64,000 bases of DNA from Cricetomys ansorgei (lineage: Eukaryota; Chordata; Mammalia; Rodentia; Nesomyidae): the NCBI GenBank assembly GCA_026225945.1, contig JAMJFZ010003163.1, positions 17,482,501 through 17,546,500 on the forward strand, given 5' to 3'. Shown one piece after another: positions 43,393-55,079 of this stretch (within the stretch, counting starts at the first letter, position 1; each line of letters opens with the position of its first letter). Both the position numbers and the translations under genes were made by a program. The notes below the pieces were generated by a model. It was not told the DNA's origin, did not search any database, and was given only the letters and a program-made list of their open reading frames with translations.

Positions 43393-44195
43393 ATAGTCTC
43401 CTCCTCTCTCCTGTGAGTTTTCAAGGCCAGCTTCATTTCTAATCTCTAACTCTTCATGTAGAGAATGCTATCTATGAGCAAGAAAATCTCCAAAGATTCT
43501 GCTGGCCAAACAAGTCTTGAGATAAAATAACCATGAGGTTGAATGAGAGTTCAAAGAACCAGGAGCTGACAGGAGAAGGAGGAGTGTGCGCGGGGCTGGC
43601 ATGGTGTGTGCCTGGGGAAGGTACTCGGTGTGTGGAGGGATGAGATAAGTGTGGCGTTGCACACCTCCCTGCTCCCGCTAGCCCTCTGTGGTAAACAGCG
43701 CAGAGAGATGATGCTTCAGCTTCCTGAATCTCAGGTCTCTAAAACGCAAGCTTCAAAGTGCTCAGAGACCCATCATAAGGAAAGTTTATGAGCTCCCCTG
43801 GGTCTGGACCACAAAGAAATCACTGAAGGCCAAGGAGAAGCGGGGCTTCGGCTTTTAATGACAGTGAGAAAAGGCAAGGAGGCTGGGCAGAACGGGGAAC
43901 ATGAAAGATCTGAAGCATTGCTAATGAATGAGGCTGAGTGCGGTTGAGTGAGGAGAGCTGAGTGAGAGCCACTGAAGGCGAAGTTAATGAAGCACTGCTC
44001 TCCTCAATGAAGGAGAGCAGCCATCAGAAGAGCGGTGTGTCCTATGAAGCGTCGTCATCGGAGGGGGACATACCCTGAGAGGGTAGTTCCCACTGTCTAA
44101 ATAGAGGGGAGACTGGTTCATGACGGTGCCTTTGAAAGTGAAAACTCAGAGCGGCAAGAAGCAATAGACTCAGGGTTTGGCTGGTGAGTACCACA
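43393..44195. other. Unannotated stretch, G/A-rich in part
   Basis: Around 43920-44040 the text is rich in gtgag and gaggagag motifs. No repeat family or exon recognised. Confidence 0.35.
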
Positions 44196-44349
44196 GTAAA
44201 TGCCACAGGTTCTCTTACACGTAGGCCACAGCTTCCAATTTTGAGATCTGTTCACTTAAATTGGGACCTGGAATTAGAGACCTAGAAACAAGAAAGCAGT
44301 CAAGGTGGGTGAGGAATTGGGGAGGTGAGACACAGTGGAGCGGTCTACC
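44196..44349 (+). mobile_element. L1 3'-end segment, near-identical to 48642-48795
   Basis: 154 bases aligning without gaps to 48642-48795 with about six substitutions. The phrase cttccaattttgagatctgt is typical of a rodent L1 3' untranslated region. Here it begins abruptly and ends abruptly, with no A tail, unlike a normal retrotransposed end. Confidence 0.8.
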
Positions 44350-44904
44350 GTTTCTCTGCACATAGCAAAGAGCAAGGGTGGAGCGCAGCTAGTGACTCTT
44401 TCCATCTCTTCCTGAGAACTCTCCTTAGCTTAGCTTTCTCGTACCACAGCCATAACATAAGGTTTGGCACTTGATCCAAATCTGGCCAATAAGAATACAG
44501 CATCAACTAAACAGTTGCCATGCGACTCCTCTTGGACCAGCCAGCCACATCAGCATAGTCAACTGCTAGTCTTGCTTGCGGTGATGGGCGGGTGGGCAAG
44601 GGCTTCTTCCACTCCTGGAGCTGAGCTAAGATAAGCAGGATGTCACTTCAAAGTTGCCAGCAGCTATCGCTGCTATCACATAGGGAGAGTGAGAGGATTT
44701 AGCAAAGGAAGGGTGCTGGGCTGAGCTGAGCTAACAAATGGAGTGCCCGGATCCAGCTGCTTGAAGCTCCACATACCACATCCCTGGTGTTCCTCAAGGC
44801 TAAGCTGGATTTCCATCACTGGGGGGACTGGTCTGTCGAACCCCCTTTGCACATATGAGTTTGGTTTCTTCCTGTGGTCATGACCTCAGCTCAGGGTCCC
44901 AACA
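44350..44904. other. Unannotated stretch
   Basis: No repeat or exon recognised. Confidence 0.35.
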
Positions 44905-45065
44905 TGTGGCCTGATTCATAGCTGTGTTATTAAATGTGAGACTTTGCGCAAGTTATTCAAACTCTATTTCTTCATCTGAAAAATGGGGACAGGGCAGCAA
45001 TACCTCTTTAGAGTGTTAGGGAAGTCAGCAAATCAGTGCACGCTGCTTAATTGGAACTGTGCGTG
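44905..45065 (+). mobile_element. MIR SINE relic
   Basis: tgtgagactttgcgcaagtt, attcaaactctatttcttca, tctgaaaaatggggacaggg and gcaatacctctttagagtgt match the MIR core and 3' domain. Confidence 0.75.
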
Positions 45066-46199
45066 CAAACTGAGCTCTCTGGCATTAGCAAGCCCATCAC
45101 ATCTCAGACCCAGTGTGGCCCAGGAAGGGACATGACCCAGGGATGATGCTAAGAGGTCTCTATCACTCAGTCTGCTCTTAGACTCATGGGCTGACACCGA
45201 TTGGCTTTTTTCCCCCTTTTTATTTCCTATTATCTCTCAAGACTGCAAAGGTCGTTGTGAATGTTGATATGAAGGCCCACAACTCGGATGCAGCCAGCCA
45301 TGGCACAGAGAGTGGAGGGGAGCATCCCAGCCTTCCTGGCATCAGCCAAGGTCAGCACTCTGAAGGGGCAGAACAGTCTGCAGTGCTGTCAGTTAGCAGG
45401 AAGGGCACTGAGTGGCTTTGGATAGAATAGTACAGAGCATCCGACCCTTCATCCTTTGAAATCTCTTCAAGAGCTCTGGAACCATGTTGAAAAGTCATCT
45501 GCAGGTCTGGTACCTGTCTAGTAATTGATCCACACACTCTTGATCTTTCGCTCAGCTACACTTTCCACCTCTTCATCTCATTTTATGAAGTCTTAAATTG
45601 TCTTTATAGAGCGATGAAAGGTGAACTTTTAGTGGAGAATAAGCTAAGAATCTCTGAGATCACTAAGACCCACTTTCTGGGATTATCCCTGTAGTGACGA
45701 TGCTGTTTCTCTTTGACATGTAGTAGGGTAGCCTTCCAAATGCCCAGGATTCGTTTTCAATTCTCCCCATGTCAGAACACACACAAGTCCTTTTTTCACA
45801 GACTCTCAATTATTCCTGTTACCATGGAAACCACTGCCTGTGTCAGAGCACCTCAGAGCGGGTGGGAAGGAGGCATGAGCCGCTGCCATGGCAACATTGC
45901 CTCTCTACAGCAGCATCTCATGGTCTGTGCCATCTTGTTTCCAAAAAGAAGGAATGGTTACTGGGGAGATCTGAGTAATTTCCGAGGCTGGGAGGTGGGA
46001 ACTCAATAACCTGACGCTCATCAGTAGTTCAGTCAGCTCTCTGTGCTTGCAGTGGAAGACTCAGAAAGGTCACGTCAAAGTCCTAAAATGCTCACCGAGC
46101 GCAGAATTCATCTGAAGCCGCAGTATCTGCCACCTGCCTTTGCTTCAGTGTTAATATTGGTGTTCCTATGAATCTTACGTGTGCACGGACTAGTACAAG
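45066..46199. other. Unannotated stretch
   Basis: No repeat recognised over 1.1 kb. The 98-codon sense frame at 45713-46009 has no known domain. A gttaccatggaaac segment near 45819-45832 resembles an RFX/X-box-like site (gttaccatggaaac), which is a hint only. Confidence 0.35.
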
Positions 46200-46365
46200 A
46201 GCATCATGGTCAAAGGTACAAGCCTAGGCACCTGACTCCCTGAATTCAAGATCTGGCCTGACTGCTTACTAGCTGTGTTGCTGTCGTAGGTCGACTTGTC
46301 TGTCCCTCAAATTATTTTCTGCTGTGAGGATGATAGTACCGGTCCCAATTTCACAGAGAAACATG
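46200..46365 (+). mobile_element. MIR SINE relic
   Basis: ctgaattcaagatctggcct, gactgcttactagctgtgtt, ccctcaaattattttctgct and gaggatgatagtaccggtcc follow the MIR order. Confidence 0.75.
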
Positions 46366-46647
46366 TCACCAAACTTATGAAGATCTTTAAATTCCGTCAT
46401 GCTGGTCCCCCAACAAATGTTTTCTAATGTGACCATCATCCATAATAATGAGATGGTTAATTTGTGTCAAACTTCACAAGTTTAGTTACTATCCTGTACT
46501 GCTACACAGACAAAGGGCAGAGTCTGGGTCCCTCTGTCTGCTCTCTGGAATGTGCATCTCAAATAGGGCCAAGTCATCTCTAAGGGAGACATGTTCCAAC
46601 TCCTGAGGGTGGCAATGGAGAAGCATTATACTTTTTGTATATTGCCC
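46366..46647. other. Possible older LTR piece
   Basis: gatggttaatttgtgtcaaa resembles the start of a rodent LTR, but the following sequence does not continue it clearly. Confidence 0.3.
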
Positions 46648-47053
46648 TGGCTGATTTTTGCCAATTTTAGATGAGTTACAGTCATCTGAGAAAAGGGACC
46701 CTCAGTTAAGAAACTGGCTCCGTCAGACTGGCCTGTAGGCAAGCCTAGAAGGCATTTTCATGACTGATGCTTGATGCGGAAGAGCCCAGCCCAGTCCACT
46801 GTACACAGCGCCACCTCTGGTCAGGTAGTCCTGAACGGTATGAGAATGCAGGAAAGCCAGAAAGAGCAAGCCGGTAAGTAGTGTTTTTCCATGGCTTCTG
46901 CTTCAGTTCCTGTCTCCAGGTTTGGGTCCTGCTTGAGATTCTTCCCTGGTTTCCTTCAGTGATGGATTATGAAAAGTGAAAGCTGAAATAAACGCTTCTT
47001 CCCCAAGTCGTTTTTGGTCATGATGTTTATCACAGCAATAGAAATCTAACCAG
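46648..47053 (+). mobile_element. Rodent LTR (family A), sense
   Basis: tggctgatttttgccaattt, gactggcctgtaggcaagcc, ggaagagcccagcccagtcc, gagcaagccggtaagtagtg and ctgaaataaacgcttcttcc to gcaatagaaatctaacc give the sense form of the family found antisense at 42063-42483. The aataaac is its polyadenylation signal. No target duplication seen. Confidence 0.8.
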
Positions 47054-47301
47054 GATGTGTATAAAGCTCCAAGATCTGAAGAGAATGTAAGTCTACACGC
47101 AGTGTGTCCTCCTGCTAAAGTTTTGTGGGCAGCAAACATGTGGAAGGCAACCAGTGGAGGAAATGTCTGAAAGGCCCATTCAGGAGGTAGCACAACAAAG
47201 GGAGTAGAGAAGCCAGAGACTTGGGGACTCACCCTCCAGGCAAAGCCACGCCCAACCTGCAACTTAAAGCATGGAATCAAAGTCAGAACTTCCAAATTAC
47301 C

Positions 47302-47329
47302 ATACACACACACACACACACACACACAC
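47302..47329. repeat. (CA)13 microsatellite
   Basis: Uninterrupted CA run. Confidence 0.96.
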
Positions 47330-47759
47330 CATGCATGTTGAGAATTGGCAAGACAAATGTACTTTGCATGTCAACCTTGAAAGATTGCACAATACTCAAG
47401 AAGTTGGCATGAACTTGTTAGAAGAAGGGATGAGGAACCCCCAAAGTTGCTATTATTCTTGCCCTGATGGTGCAGAATCAGGCTGTCTTGGGAATGATTC
47501 TTGAAGCTCTTCTCTGACCTGGAATGGAAAGATGTGCAAAGACTTCAAGGAAAGAGCCAGTAGACTCCTGCCCTTCTGTCCCTGGGAGGCTGAGAATCAG
47601 CTGATGAGGTAGGTGGGTTTGGGCCCTGACTGGCCCTACAAGCCAAGTCCCAGAAACACTTTCCAAAAACTCAACACCTTTTTATCACTGTCACTGAAAT
47701 AGTTAGCCCGTAGGCATTAGAGAATTTTCTAAAATTCTTTTACTTTATTCTTTAAAATG

Positions 47760-47761
<2 letters not shown>
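47330..47761. other. Unannotated stretch
   Basis: No repeat or exon recognised. Confidence 0.35.
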
Positions 47762-47796
<35 letters not shown>

Positions 47797-47935
47797 GAGA
47801 GAGAATCAGAAGTGAGTGGTTATCAGATCCCCTAGGGAACTAGAGTCTTTGAGGTTGTGAGATGCCTGGTGTGGGTGCTAGGTCCTCTGAAAGAGCAGCC
47901 AGAGCTCTTGTGCTGAACATCTCTCCATCCCAAGG
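47762..47935 (-). mobile_element. B3-type SINE, antisense, with (TG)n
   Basis: A TG run at 47762-47792 replaces the CA-rich 3' part of the SINE, followed by atcagatcccctagggaact, gtgggtgctaggtcctctga and aagagcagccagagctcttg. Confidence 0.82.
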
Positions 47936-47999
47936 CATTGAGCTCTTAATGGGAGAAATGGGACCCTGCAGCACACAGAATAGGGAACACCTTCCCCAC

Positions 48000-48890
48000 C
48001 AACGCATCTGACCAAAAGATCAATGTCTAGAATAAAAAAAAAAAAAAAATTCTAGAAGTTAAACATCAAAAAAAAAAAAAAAAAACGCACTAGATTTTAA
48101 AATGGGCTATAGAACTGAAGAGAAAGTTCTGGAAAGAAGAAATAAAAATGGCTAGTAAACATTCTAAAGAGGGTTGGTCATCCATGATAATCAGGGAAAT
48201 GTAGATTAAAGGTTAAGATTCCATCTCATCCCAGTTAGAACAGCTGTCATCAAGAAGTCATCATACAAATGTCAGTGTGGACACAGCAAACGCCAGTGTG
48301 GACATGGGAAGGGGGGACTCACACACTGTTGGTGAGGCTGTAAACTAGTTGAGCCACTCTGGAAGTCAGTGCGGAGGACTGAGCTCACACAGGACCCAGA
48401 CACACCACCCTGCACAAGTACCACCCAAAGGACTCTGTGCTTGCCCATCCAGGTTCCTTGCCGCTCTGTTCACAATAGCTAGGAAATAGATTCAGCCTGA
48501 ATGTCCATCAAGCGATGAATGGAGAATGTAAATGTGGTACACACAATGGAATTGTATCCAACTGGAAAGGGAAGTGAAATTTGCAAGAAAATGACTGGAA
48601 CTAGGACAACTATACCGAGCAAGTTAACCCAGGTCCGCATGGTAAATGCCACAGGTTCTCTTACACATAGACCACAGCTTCCAATTTTGAGATCTGTTCG
48701 CTTAAATTGGGACCTGGAATTAGAGACCTGGAAACAAGAAAGCAGTCAAGGTGGGTGAGGAATTGGGGAGGTGAGACACAGTGGAGAGGTCCACCAAAAC
48801 CAAGGGTGTATGAGGCAGTCGTGTGGAAGCCCACTGCTTTACAGGCTAATTAAAATACATAAAACAAAAGAAAGAAAAGATAGAAACAAC
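48000..48890 (+). mobile_element. 5'-truncated L1: end of ORF2 and 3' untranslated region
   Basis: aatgggctatagaactgaag, tcatccatgataatcaggga, cacacactgttggtgaggct, ttcacaatagctaggaaata, aatgtccatcaagcgatgaa and tggtacacacaatggaattg are the conserved end of L1 ORF2 (reverse transcriptase C-terminal part), here full of stops and shifts. Two A runs (48035-48050, 48069-48086) interrupt its start. The 3' untranslated region includes the 154-bp segment shared with 44196-44349. Not coding. Confidence 0.85.
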
Positions 48891-49738
48891 CCTCTCCTAA
48901 TCAGAAGACTTGAATTTCTTCCTGGAACTTGTGTTCTACATTTCATGATTCATTCCCTAAGCAATTTCACTTCTACCGTGATCATGATATGCCACTGACA
49001 TCATGTTGTTCCAGTAAGGAAAAGGAAGGGAAGCCCCTCCCCCAAACACCCAGCATTTCCCCCAAAGGGACCCCACAGAATGTTCATGATAGTTTTGGGT
49101 CATGGTTAGGCTTGGAGATCCACTTTACACTGGGAAGGTCCATGCACGCAGCCTCCTCAACCCGAAACAAGTGTCTGGGATTGTGTTTGTCATTTACAGA
49201 GGCGTGAGCTTTCAAGGCACCTGCCATGATCTAGTGTAGACTCTTGAAGGGTGATCACAAGCCATTAAAATTACCTCATGGTTTAGAAGCCCATGAAAGA
49301 TTGGAAAATGCTGCAAAGACCATGAGTGGTTCTTTAAGACACTGGAGTGCAGGGGTAGAGTCTAGATTTGGGGTAAGAATCCCACATCCAGACCCCAGCA
49401 TTACCAGGGACTGGGCTTCCCTTATTTGCATGGTGGGAATAAGGTATGTGTGACCCTGCCCCTGAGGTCTGCTTTGAGGAGTCTGTGCATGCCCAGTGCA
49501 CAAGGACTACCACACAGCTGGCTGCTGTGACCACTGCACTTAGTTGTTGCTGCCCAAAGGTAAATAAGGTGGCATGCGTACCAAATTGTAGTCAATTGTG
49601 GGTTCAAGTGTGGACAGACCAGGGGTGAAAATATAGCCAGGTGCAAAGAAAGGAAGGAAGTACACTAGTAAAGAATCGGAAGGGGCAAGGCAGCCCCACA
49701 AGGGGAATTGAAGGAGAAATCCCTGGAGAGAGGAACAG

Positions 49739-49741
<3 letters not shown>
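48891..49741. other. Unannotated stretch
   Basis: No clear repeat. Frames of 60 to 92 codons without domains. Confidence 0.35.

Positions 49742-49792
<51 letters not shown>
49742..49792. repeat. (GT)25 microsatellite
   Basis: A perfect, uninterrupted GT run of about 25 units, the longest perfect dinucleotide run in the window apart from those near 61526 and 62850. Flanking atgtgtgtatatatgtc extends the alternating tract. Confidence 0.97.
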
Positions 49793-50291
49793 CTGAGTGT
49801 ATGTGTGTATATATGTCTCTGTGTGTGTTTATGCAGGTGTGTGCACACAGAAGGTGCTATTTGGTCTCAAAAACCCAAACATGCACAATATTTTCCTTCC
49901 TTGAACAAAATCCAGTGCCCAACTACTTTTACACCACAACCAATCACAAATCAGGTTCCAGAAGAGGTTGCTGTGGCCTAGGCAAACCTGCAAGCTACAG
50001 TGATACATTAGTCTAAATTATACGCTTGGTCCTCTGACTGCCAGCTTCTGTCCAAGGACGATCTTAAATATGGGTCTGGGCACACAGTTTACCCACCACC
50101 AAGACTCAAGCTGTGTTTATGGAGCAGCTGAAACTGCAGGAGAACCCGCAGAAACAACTTGCTGTGGCTCACAAATCACTGTGTTCATGCCCAGAAGCCA
50201 CATGCCAGCTCCTGCCTCTGCCCTTACCCTGCAGGCACAGTGCCCAGGTGCCCCAGATCCAAGCCATCAGGGGTGGGGACATTAATGTGGA

Positions 50292-50292
<1 letters not shown>
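49793..50292. other. Unannotated stretch
   Basis: No repeat or exon recognised. Confidence 0.35.

Positions 50293-50334
<42 letters not shown>
50293..50334. repeat. (GT)n microsatellite
   Basis: About 20 perfect GT units. Frames crossing it are artefacts. Confidence 0.96.
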
Positions 50335-50336
<2 letters not shown>

Positions 50337-50789
50337 TACACACACCAGAGAGCACCTGTCCACACAGAGAGTAGCAAAGGCAGACAGGCCCCAGTGGTGG
50401 TGGTGGGAGACTATGTTCCTATTTTTGTGCACTAACATACTGAGACCAGAACTGAAAGTCAGACGTAGCTCCAACCATGCTTGATTATCCTAGTGATATA
50501 AAAATGTTTGATCTTTGTTGACCACTTATTTTAGGGCAGTGTGTTGCAAGCCTCTTTGATGGCAGAATCACATTCATTCTTCACACTGTGAGAGAGCTGC
50601 TGCCCTCACCCAGACTCTGCAAAAGAGGGACCTGGGACTCTCTGAGGCACAGGAGGCAGCTCAAAGCCAGGGACTGAGTCGGCATGGAGCAAGGCTTTTG
50701 GACAATGTGGGATGGAGCACAGTCTGCAGGGAAGCAGAGGGCAGATGTAATTTCTGTATAGGCAAAGGGAGGTTCTGAATCATTCCTAG
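50335..50789. other. Stretch with a possible MIR relic
   Basis: At 50540-50690, acattcattcttcacactgt and ctctgaggcacaggaggcag weakly resemble an antisense MIR 3' region. The rest is unannotated. Confidence 0.3.
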
Positions 50790-51186
50790 TGTTACTAGGG
50801 TTACTAGCTCTGTGATGAAACATCATGACCAAGTTATTGAGGGTTTATTGGGCTTACACTTCCGTTGCTGAAGGAAGCCAGGACAGGAACTCAGACAAAG
50901 CAGGAACCTTGTCTGCAGCAAGGCAGGAGCTGATGCAGAAGACAGGCAGGGGAGGGTGCTGCTTACTGGCTTGCTCATCATGTCTCACTCAGCCTGCTTT
51001 CTTATAGGCACCAGAACCACCAGCCCAAGGATGGCACCACCCACAATGGGCTGGGTGGGCCCTCTCCCTTCAGTTGAGAAGATGCCCTACAGCTAGATCT
51101 TATGGAGGAGGCACTTTCTCAATTGAGGTTCCCTACTTTCAGATAACTCTAGCTGGAGTCAAATTGACTATAAGACTATCCAAGCA
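50790..51186 (-). mobile_element. Rodent LTR (family A), antisense
   Basis: tgttactagggttactagct, tgatgaaacatcatgaccaa, gctgcttactggcttgctca, ggtggcttcaccaccc-type text and ggaggcactttctcaattga to gactatccaagca match 42063-42483 in order. No target duplication visible. Confidence 0.78.
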
Positions 51187-51570
51187 TACCCGGCTACCTC
51201 AGATCTTCTATCTTAAGGTACGAGGTTGACATCAAACAGGCTCAGGTGTTGAGGAGGGCCGAGAGGAGAGGAGGAAGGCTTGGCCTGAGCAGGAGTAAAG
51301 ACCCGGAGCTATAAAGTCCCTATGGCTTCACAGGGAGAAGAATTAAAACAGAGGAAAGGGCTTGTTCAAGTTCATACAGAAAATTAGTGGCAGAGCCAAG
51401 TCATTGATCTGCCAGTCAGTGTCCTTCACATGGCCCCAGCTATATTAAAAACCAGTGAGGGCGGCGTGAGCACTGAGTGCTTGGCTTCCAGAAGGTCTGC
51501 CGGTGACTCAGCTGTCCCTTCATGCACACATCCCATTTTATAGCTAAAACACAGAGACATTGAACAGTTT
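51187..51570 (-). mobile_element. Unannotated DNA with two MIR-like antisense pieces
   Basis: At 51340-51440, caagttcatacagaaaatta and gtggcagagccaagtcattg match antisense MIR. At 51530 onward, attttatagctaaaacacag begins a second MIR-like piece that runs into the inverted-duplication arm. Confidence 0.5.
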
Positions 51571-51686
51571 GTACATGACCATACAGCTTGGAAATACAGT
51601 GTTCTTCAAGGTTGTACAAATATCTCCCCCTCCTCCCTCTCTCTAGCAACCTGCCCCACTAGCTTCTCAGGGAATCCTAATAATCT
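51571..51686 (+). repeat. Inverted duplication, left arm
   Basis: 116 bp matching the reverse complement of 52183-52296. The outer 54 bases differ at only two positions; the centre has small indels in a pyrimidine-rich part; the inner 40 bases (acctgccccactagcttctc and following) again match well. The outer boundary falls inside a MIR-like sequence that the other arm does not continue. Confidence 0.88.
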
Positions 51687-52182
51687 GTTGGTGGTGGTGG
51701 TGGTTGGTTGTTTTTTGCCCTAACCCCAAGGGCTTTGGCTGCAGGATCTGGAAGAGTGAAGAAGGAAGCGTGCAGGTCCAGGAACACGACTTCCTCTTCA
51801 TGAATGAGAGCTTCCAAAACAGCGGGGCCATTCCCAGCCCTCACCCCTGCTGAGTAATGATGGCGGCCCACGCAGTGCCAGGACTCGTGGGTGAGTCACA
51901 GCTAATAGCTTCCTGGGCCCTTGAGAAAATTCCATCTTGAATCGGGTGTCAATGTAGATGCAAAGCGTTTTTCTTTTTAATTCAAAAGCAAGGATTTTGA
52001 TACGTTGTTTTAAACTTCACCGTGCCCTTCTATAGCTGTGGCCTTGCTTCTGGTAGGCAAGCCAGGGAATGTGGCCATGTTTCAGGCCGCAGACATTGCT
52101 CAGGAGGTGCCCCCCAATTCTTCCTAAGCTCAAGTAAGGGGATTGTGGGTGATGGTAACCCTCTCCAGAGGGGCCCCCAAAA
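51687..52182. other. Spacer between the inverted arms
   Basis: 496 bp of single-copy-looking DNA with a (ggt)n run at about 51689-51705. Antisense frames of 64 and 116 codons here have no known domain. Confidence 0.5.
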
Positions 52183-52296
52183 AGATTATCAAGATTCTCT
52201 GAGAAGCTAGTGGGGCAGGTAGCTAGAGGGGGGGTCGGGGAGGATATTTGTACGACCTTGAAGAACACTGTATTTCCAAGCTGTGTGGTCATGTAC
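52183..52296 (-). repeat. Inverted duplication, right arm
   Basis: Reverse complement of 51571-51686. A transcript across both arms could form a long stem with a 0.5-kb loop. Confidence 0.88.
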
Positions 52297-53434
52297 TTCA
52301 GCCCAGGTGGAAGGAAAAACTCGGAAGAGAAAACGTGGCGTCCCCAGCATTCCTGTAATTCTAGCACTCAGGAGCACTGCACAGCTGCACCCTATCCCAA
52401 CACCCTACCCTACCCTGCCCCCACCCCCCACACATACTCTAAAAACAACCAACCAAACAAAATCGTATACGCACTAGAACAAGGAGGACACAAGAGGCCA
52501 TGCTGTCTAGCTTCGCTGATAGAAAGTTCCAGAACAAGCAAAGCTACTCCGGTAAAGAAAATCTAACATGGCTGCCCTTGAGGAAAGCATGCAAGAGCTG
52601 TTCCCTCAGTCAAGCAATGACACGAGTCTCAGTGGAAGTGTGCCTGTGTTTGTCAAAAATCAGTCAAATGTATCCTTATGGTCTGTAAATACCACTCATG
52701 TGAATTACACTCCTATTTTTAAATTTCCACAAAATATATTATTCTACTCGGCTTGACAGTTTATACCCTACAGCAGCATCTTAATGAGGAATCCTTCAGT
52801 GATGGAGGCCAGACTAGACAAATCAGGAGTCTGACAGCCTAATAGCAGAGAGTAGTTTGTCTTCAGGAACTGATGGATCCTGGGGCTCCGTCTTTCTCCG
52901 TTGCTTCGTCTGCTTTGCACCACAGGTCTTCATCCGCCTCTCGGGGTCAGAGAGCAGCCAGCTACTCCATACTACGGACTTGCGGCTCAGCAACCCTGAA
53001 CAGTGCAGGGAGCCCTTTGCTGCTCGCTGTTGTGAGGCACCTGTGTTGGTGTTCCCCAAAGGGACAGCAGTTGCAGGTCTTTTGTGAATTGCCATTGTTG
53101 TTGGCGATCCTTGTCATCAAGCCCTCCGATCAGGATAATTGAGTGAACCGATTAACGGAACTGAGAAACAACTCTTACAAAGTGAACTGCTTTTAAGCGC
53201 ACAGTAGTTTCTTACCTGAGGCACTATCGTCACGGCCGCAGACGCTAAGCTGAGAAGACCTGCATCGGTTATGCCTCTGTCTGACATGATTAAATGGCTG
53301 GCAAGACTGAAAGAGGATACTGCCATGGAAAGGAGGCCTGGCGGCAGGAGCGGCCTGAGAGTATGAGGAAGCTGGTGATAGCACATTGGCCGTCAGGACG
53401 CAGAGAGAGGCAAATTCCAGGGTCACACCCCCAG
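52297..53434. other. Unannotated stretch
   Basis: No repeat family is clear. A C/A-rich segment lies near 52418-52433. Frames of 60 to 118 codons on both strands have no known domain. Confidence 0.35.
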
Positions 53435-53447
53435 CCCATAGGATGTT

Positions 53448-53602
53448 TTGGTTTGGTATTTTGAGACAGGGTTTCTCTGTTGTAACTCTGGCTGTCCTGG
53501 AACTCACTCTGTAGACCAGGCTGGCCTCGGATTTACACAGATCTGCCTGTTTCTGCCTCCCGAGTGCTGGGATTAAAGGTGTGCCCCCACAACCACCCGG
53601 CA
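53448..53602 (-). mobile_element. B1 SINE, antisense, with 13-bp target duplication
   Basis: gagacagggtttctctgttg, taactctggctgtcctggaa, ctgtagaccaggctggcctc and tgctgggattaaaggtgtgc are a well-preserved B1. Flanks are cccataggatgtt (53435-53447) and cccataagatgtt (53603-53615), 12 of 13 identical. Carries the gttacaac-type variant. Confidence 0.94.
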
Positions 53603-53639
53603 CCCATAAGATGTTGCCCATACTTCGGTCATGTTCTCT

Positions 53640-53730
53640 CCGGAACTCGTCTCACAGACACACCCAAGGCGTGCTCACTAATTTGATCTTGTTTCTCAAT
53701 CCCATCAAGGTGATATAGGAAACTGGCCAT
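53640..53730 (-). mobile_element. LTR end fragment, antisense
   Basis: ctcacagacacacccaaggc, gtgctcactaatttgatctt and tctcaatcccatcaaggtga match the end of the LTR sequence at 40038-40128. Confidence 0.6.
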
Positions 53731-53760
53731 CACAAGACCCAAATATTTTCATTTCTTTTG

Positions 53761-54034
53761 TGTGTATTTGTGTGTGTATGTGCGTGTGCACACATGTTTG
53801 TATGTGTGTGTACTTGTGTGTGTTCTATGTGTTCACTTGTGTGCAGGTGCACATAGACCCTGTGTCTGTGCTTGTGGAGGCCAACCTTTTATGTTGTTCC
53901 TCAGAAGCCATCCGCCTTGTTTTTTGAGACAGGATCTCTCTCGGAGGCCCAGGACTCACCAAACAGGCAAGGCTAGCAGATCAGTGAGCCAGGATCCACC
54001 CGCTTTTGCCTCCCAGGTGCTGAGGTTAAGTGCT
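53761..54034 (-). mobile_element. Dispersed rodent repeat, second copy
   Basis: A TG-rich start, then tgcttgtggaggccaacctt, tttttgagacaggatctctc, gatcagtgagccaggatcca and cttttgcctcccaggtgctg. Same layout as 28556-28815. Family name uncertain. Confidence 0.6.
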
Positions 54035-54322
54035 CCTTCTTGCCATGTTTCTCGTGGGGGTGGAACTCAAGATCATGTCAAGTGAGGTACGTAAGACCAC
54101 ATGTGTTCTCTCCTATGTGGAATCGAATTTAAAGGACAGGAAAGTAAAGGGGGAACTCCTGGGATATGAAAAGATGGAGGAACCATGGAGAAACAGGGGA
54201 GGAAATGGCAACAGAGTAACAGGGGCGGGGAACATGATCAAAGCGCATTGTGTGCATATCTGGAAATGTCGCAGTGAGAGTCTGTACCTTGTACCGTTCA
54301 TACACACTAATAAAAGAGAAAG
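54035..54322 (+). mobile_element. L1 3' end
   Basis: actcaagatcatgtcaagtg, aggtacgtaagaccacatgt, gttctctcctatgtggaatc and aacatgatcaaagcgcattg to cacactaataaaag form the end of ORF2 and 3' untranslated region of an older L1, with a terminal aataaaag. Confidence 0.75.
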
Positions 54323-55079
54323 ACGACATGAGAGTTTATTGTGCTGTTTGTTGTAGAAGCACTGCAAGACACCCAAGCACCTGTGAGTAAGGAGACCCTC
54401 ACATGAAGGAAGCCTGTAGATCCAGTGTGGAGTAGCGTGTCCGTGACATATAAAGTTTACGGAGCCAGCCAGCCAGCAGTCACTGAATACAGCAAGTCAG
54501 CCACTCTCCTGGGGTATGAGAGTATCAAGACAGAGACATCTCTGTTCTCATGGAGCCTTATATTTGGCATTAAAAAAAAAAATGACCTAAACCCTTTCCT
54601 CTCCAAACTGCTTTTGGTCCTGTTTTTTATTGCAATAGGAAGCAAGCTACAGCGAGGATGCAGGGAGCCATTCACCTCCTCCACCATAAATTTTTATGCT
54701 AGTTTAATTATTTTTACAATGGAAATTTATCACTTTGTAATTCCTGTAAAAAGGAATAGAGAAAACAAAATAAATACACTGTGTGTGTGCTAGAGCACGA
54801 ACCATCCATAAAGAGCTGGGCTGGGAGGAGAGAGTTGGGAGGTAGGAGGGAATCCATTTGGCAGATGAATGGTCCCCCAAATTGCCAAGAGAAGCAGCTG
54901 GAAAAAATTTTTCTGGAGTTGTTTAAGTGCGTCTTTATCTGAGTCCAGGTCCTAGAAACAAATGAAACAAAACCCAGTTGGTATGTCTCGTTCACTCTGA
55001 GATTGGACCCTGGCTCCGGAGCTGAGAGGGAGACCCCATCAAGACTTGACCATCTCATCCAGTCTCCTGTCCCCCTCTT
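54323..55079. other. Unannotated stretch
   Basis: No repeat family recognised. The frames at 54425-54793 and 54714-55058 have no known domain. Confidence 0.35.
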
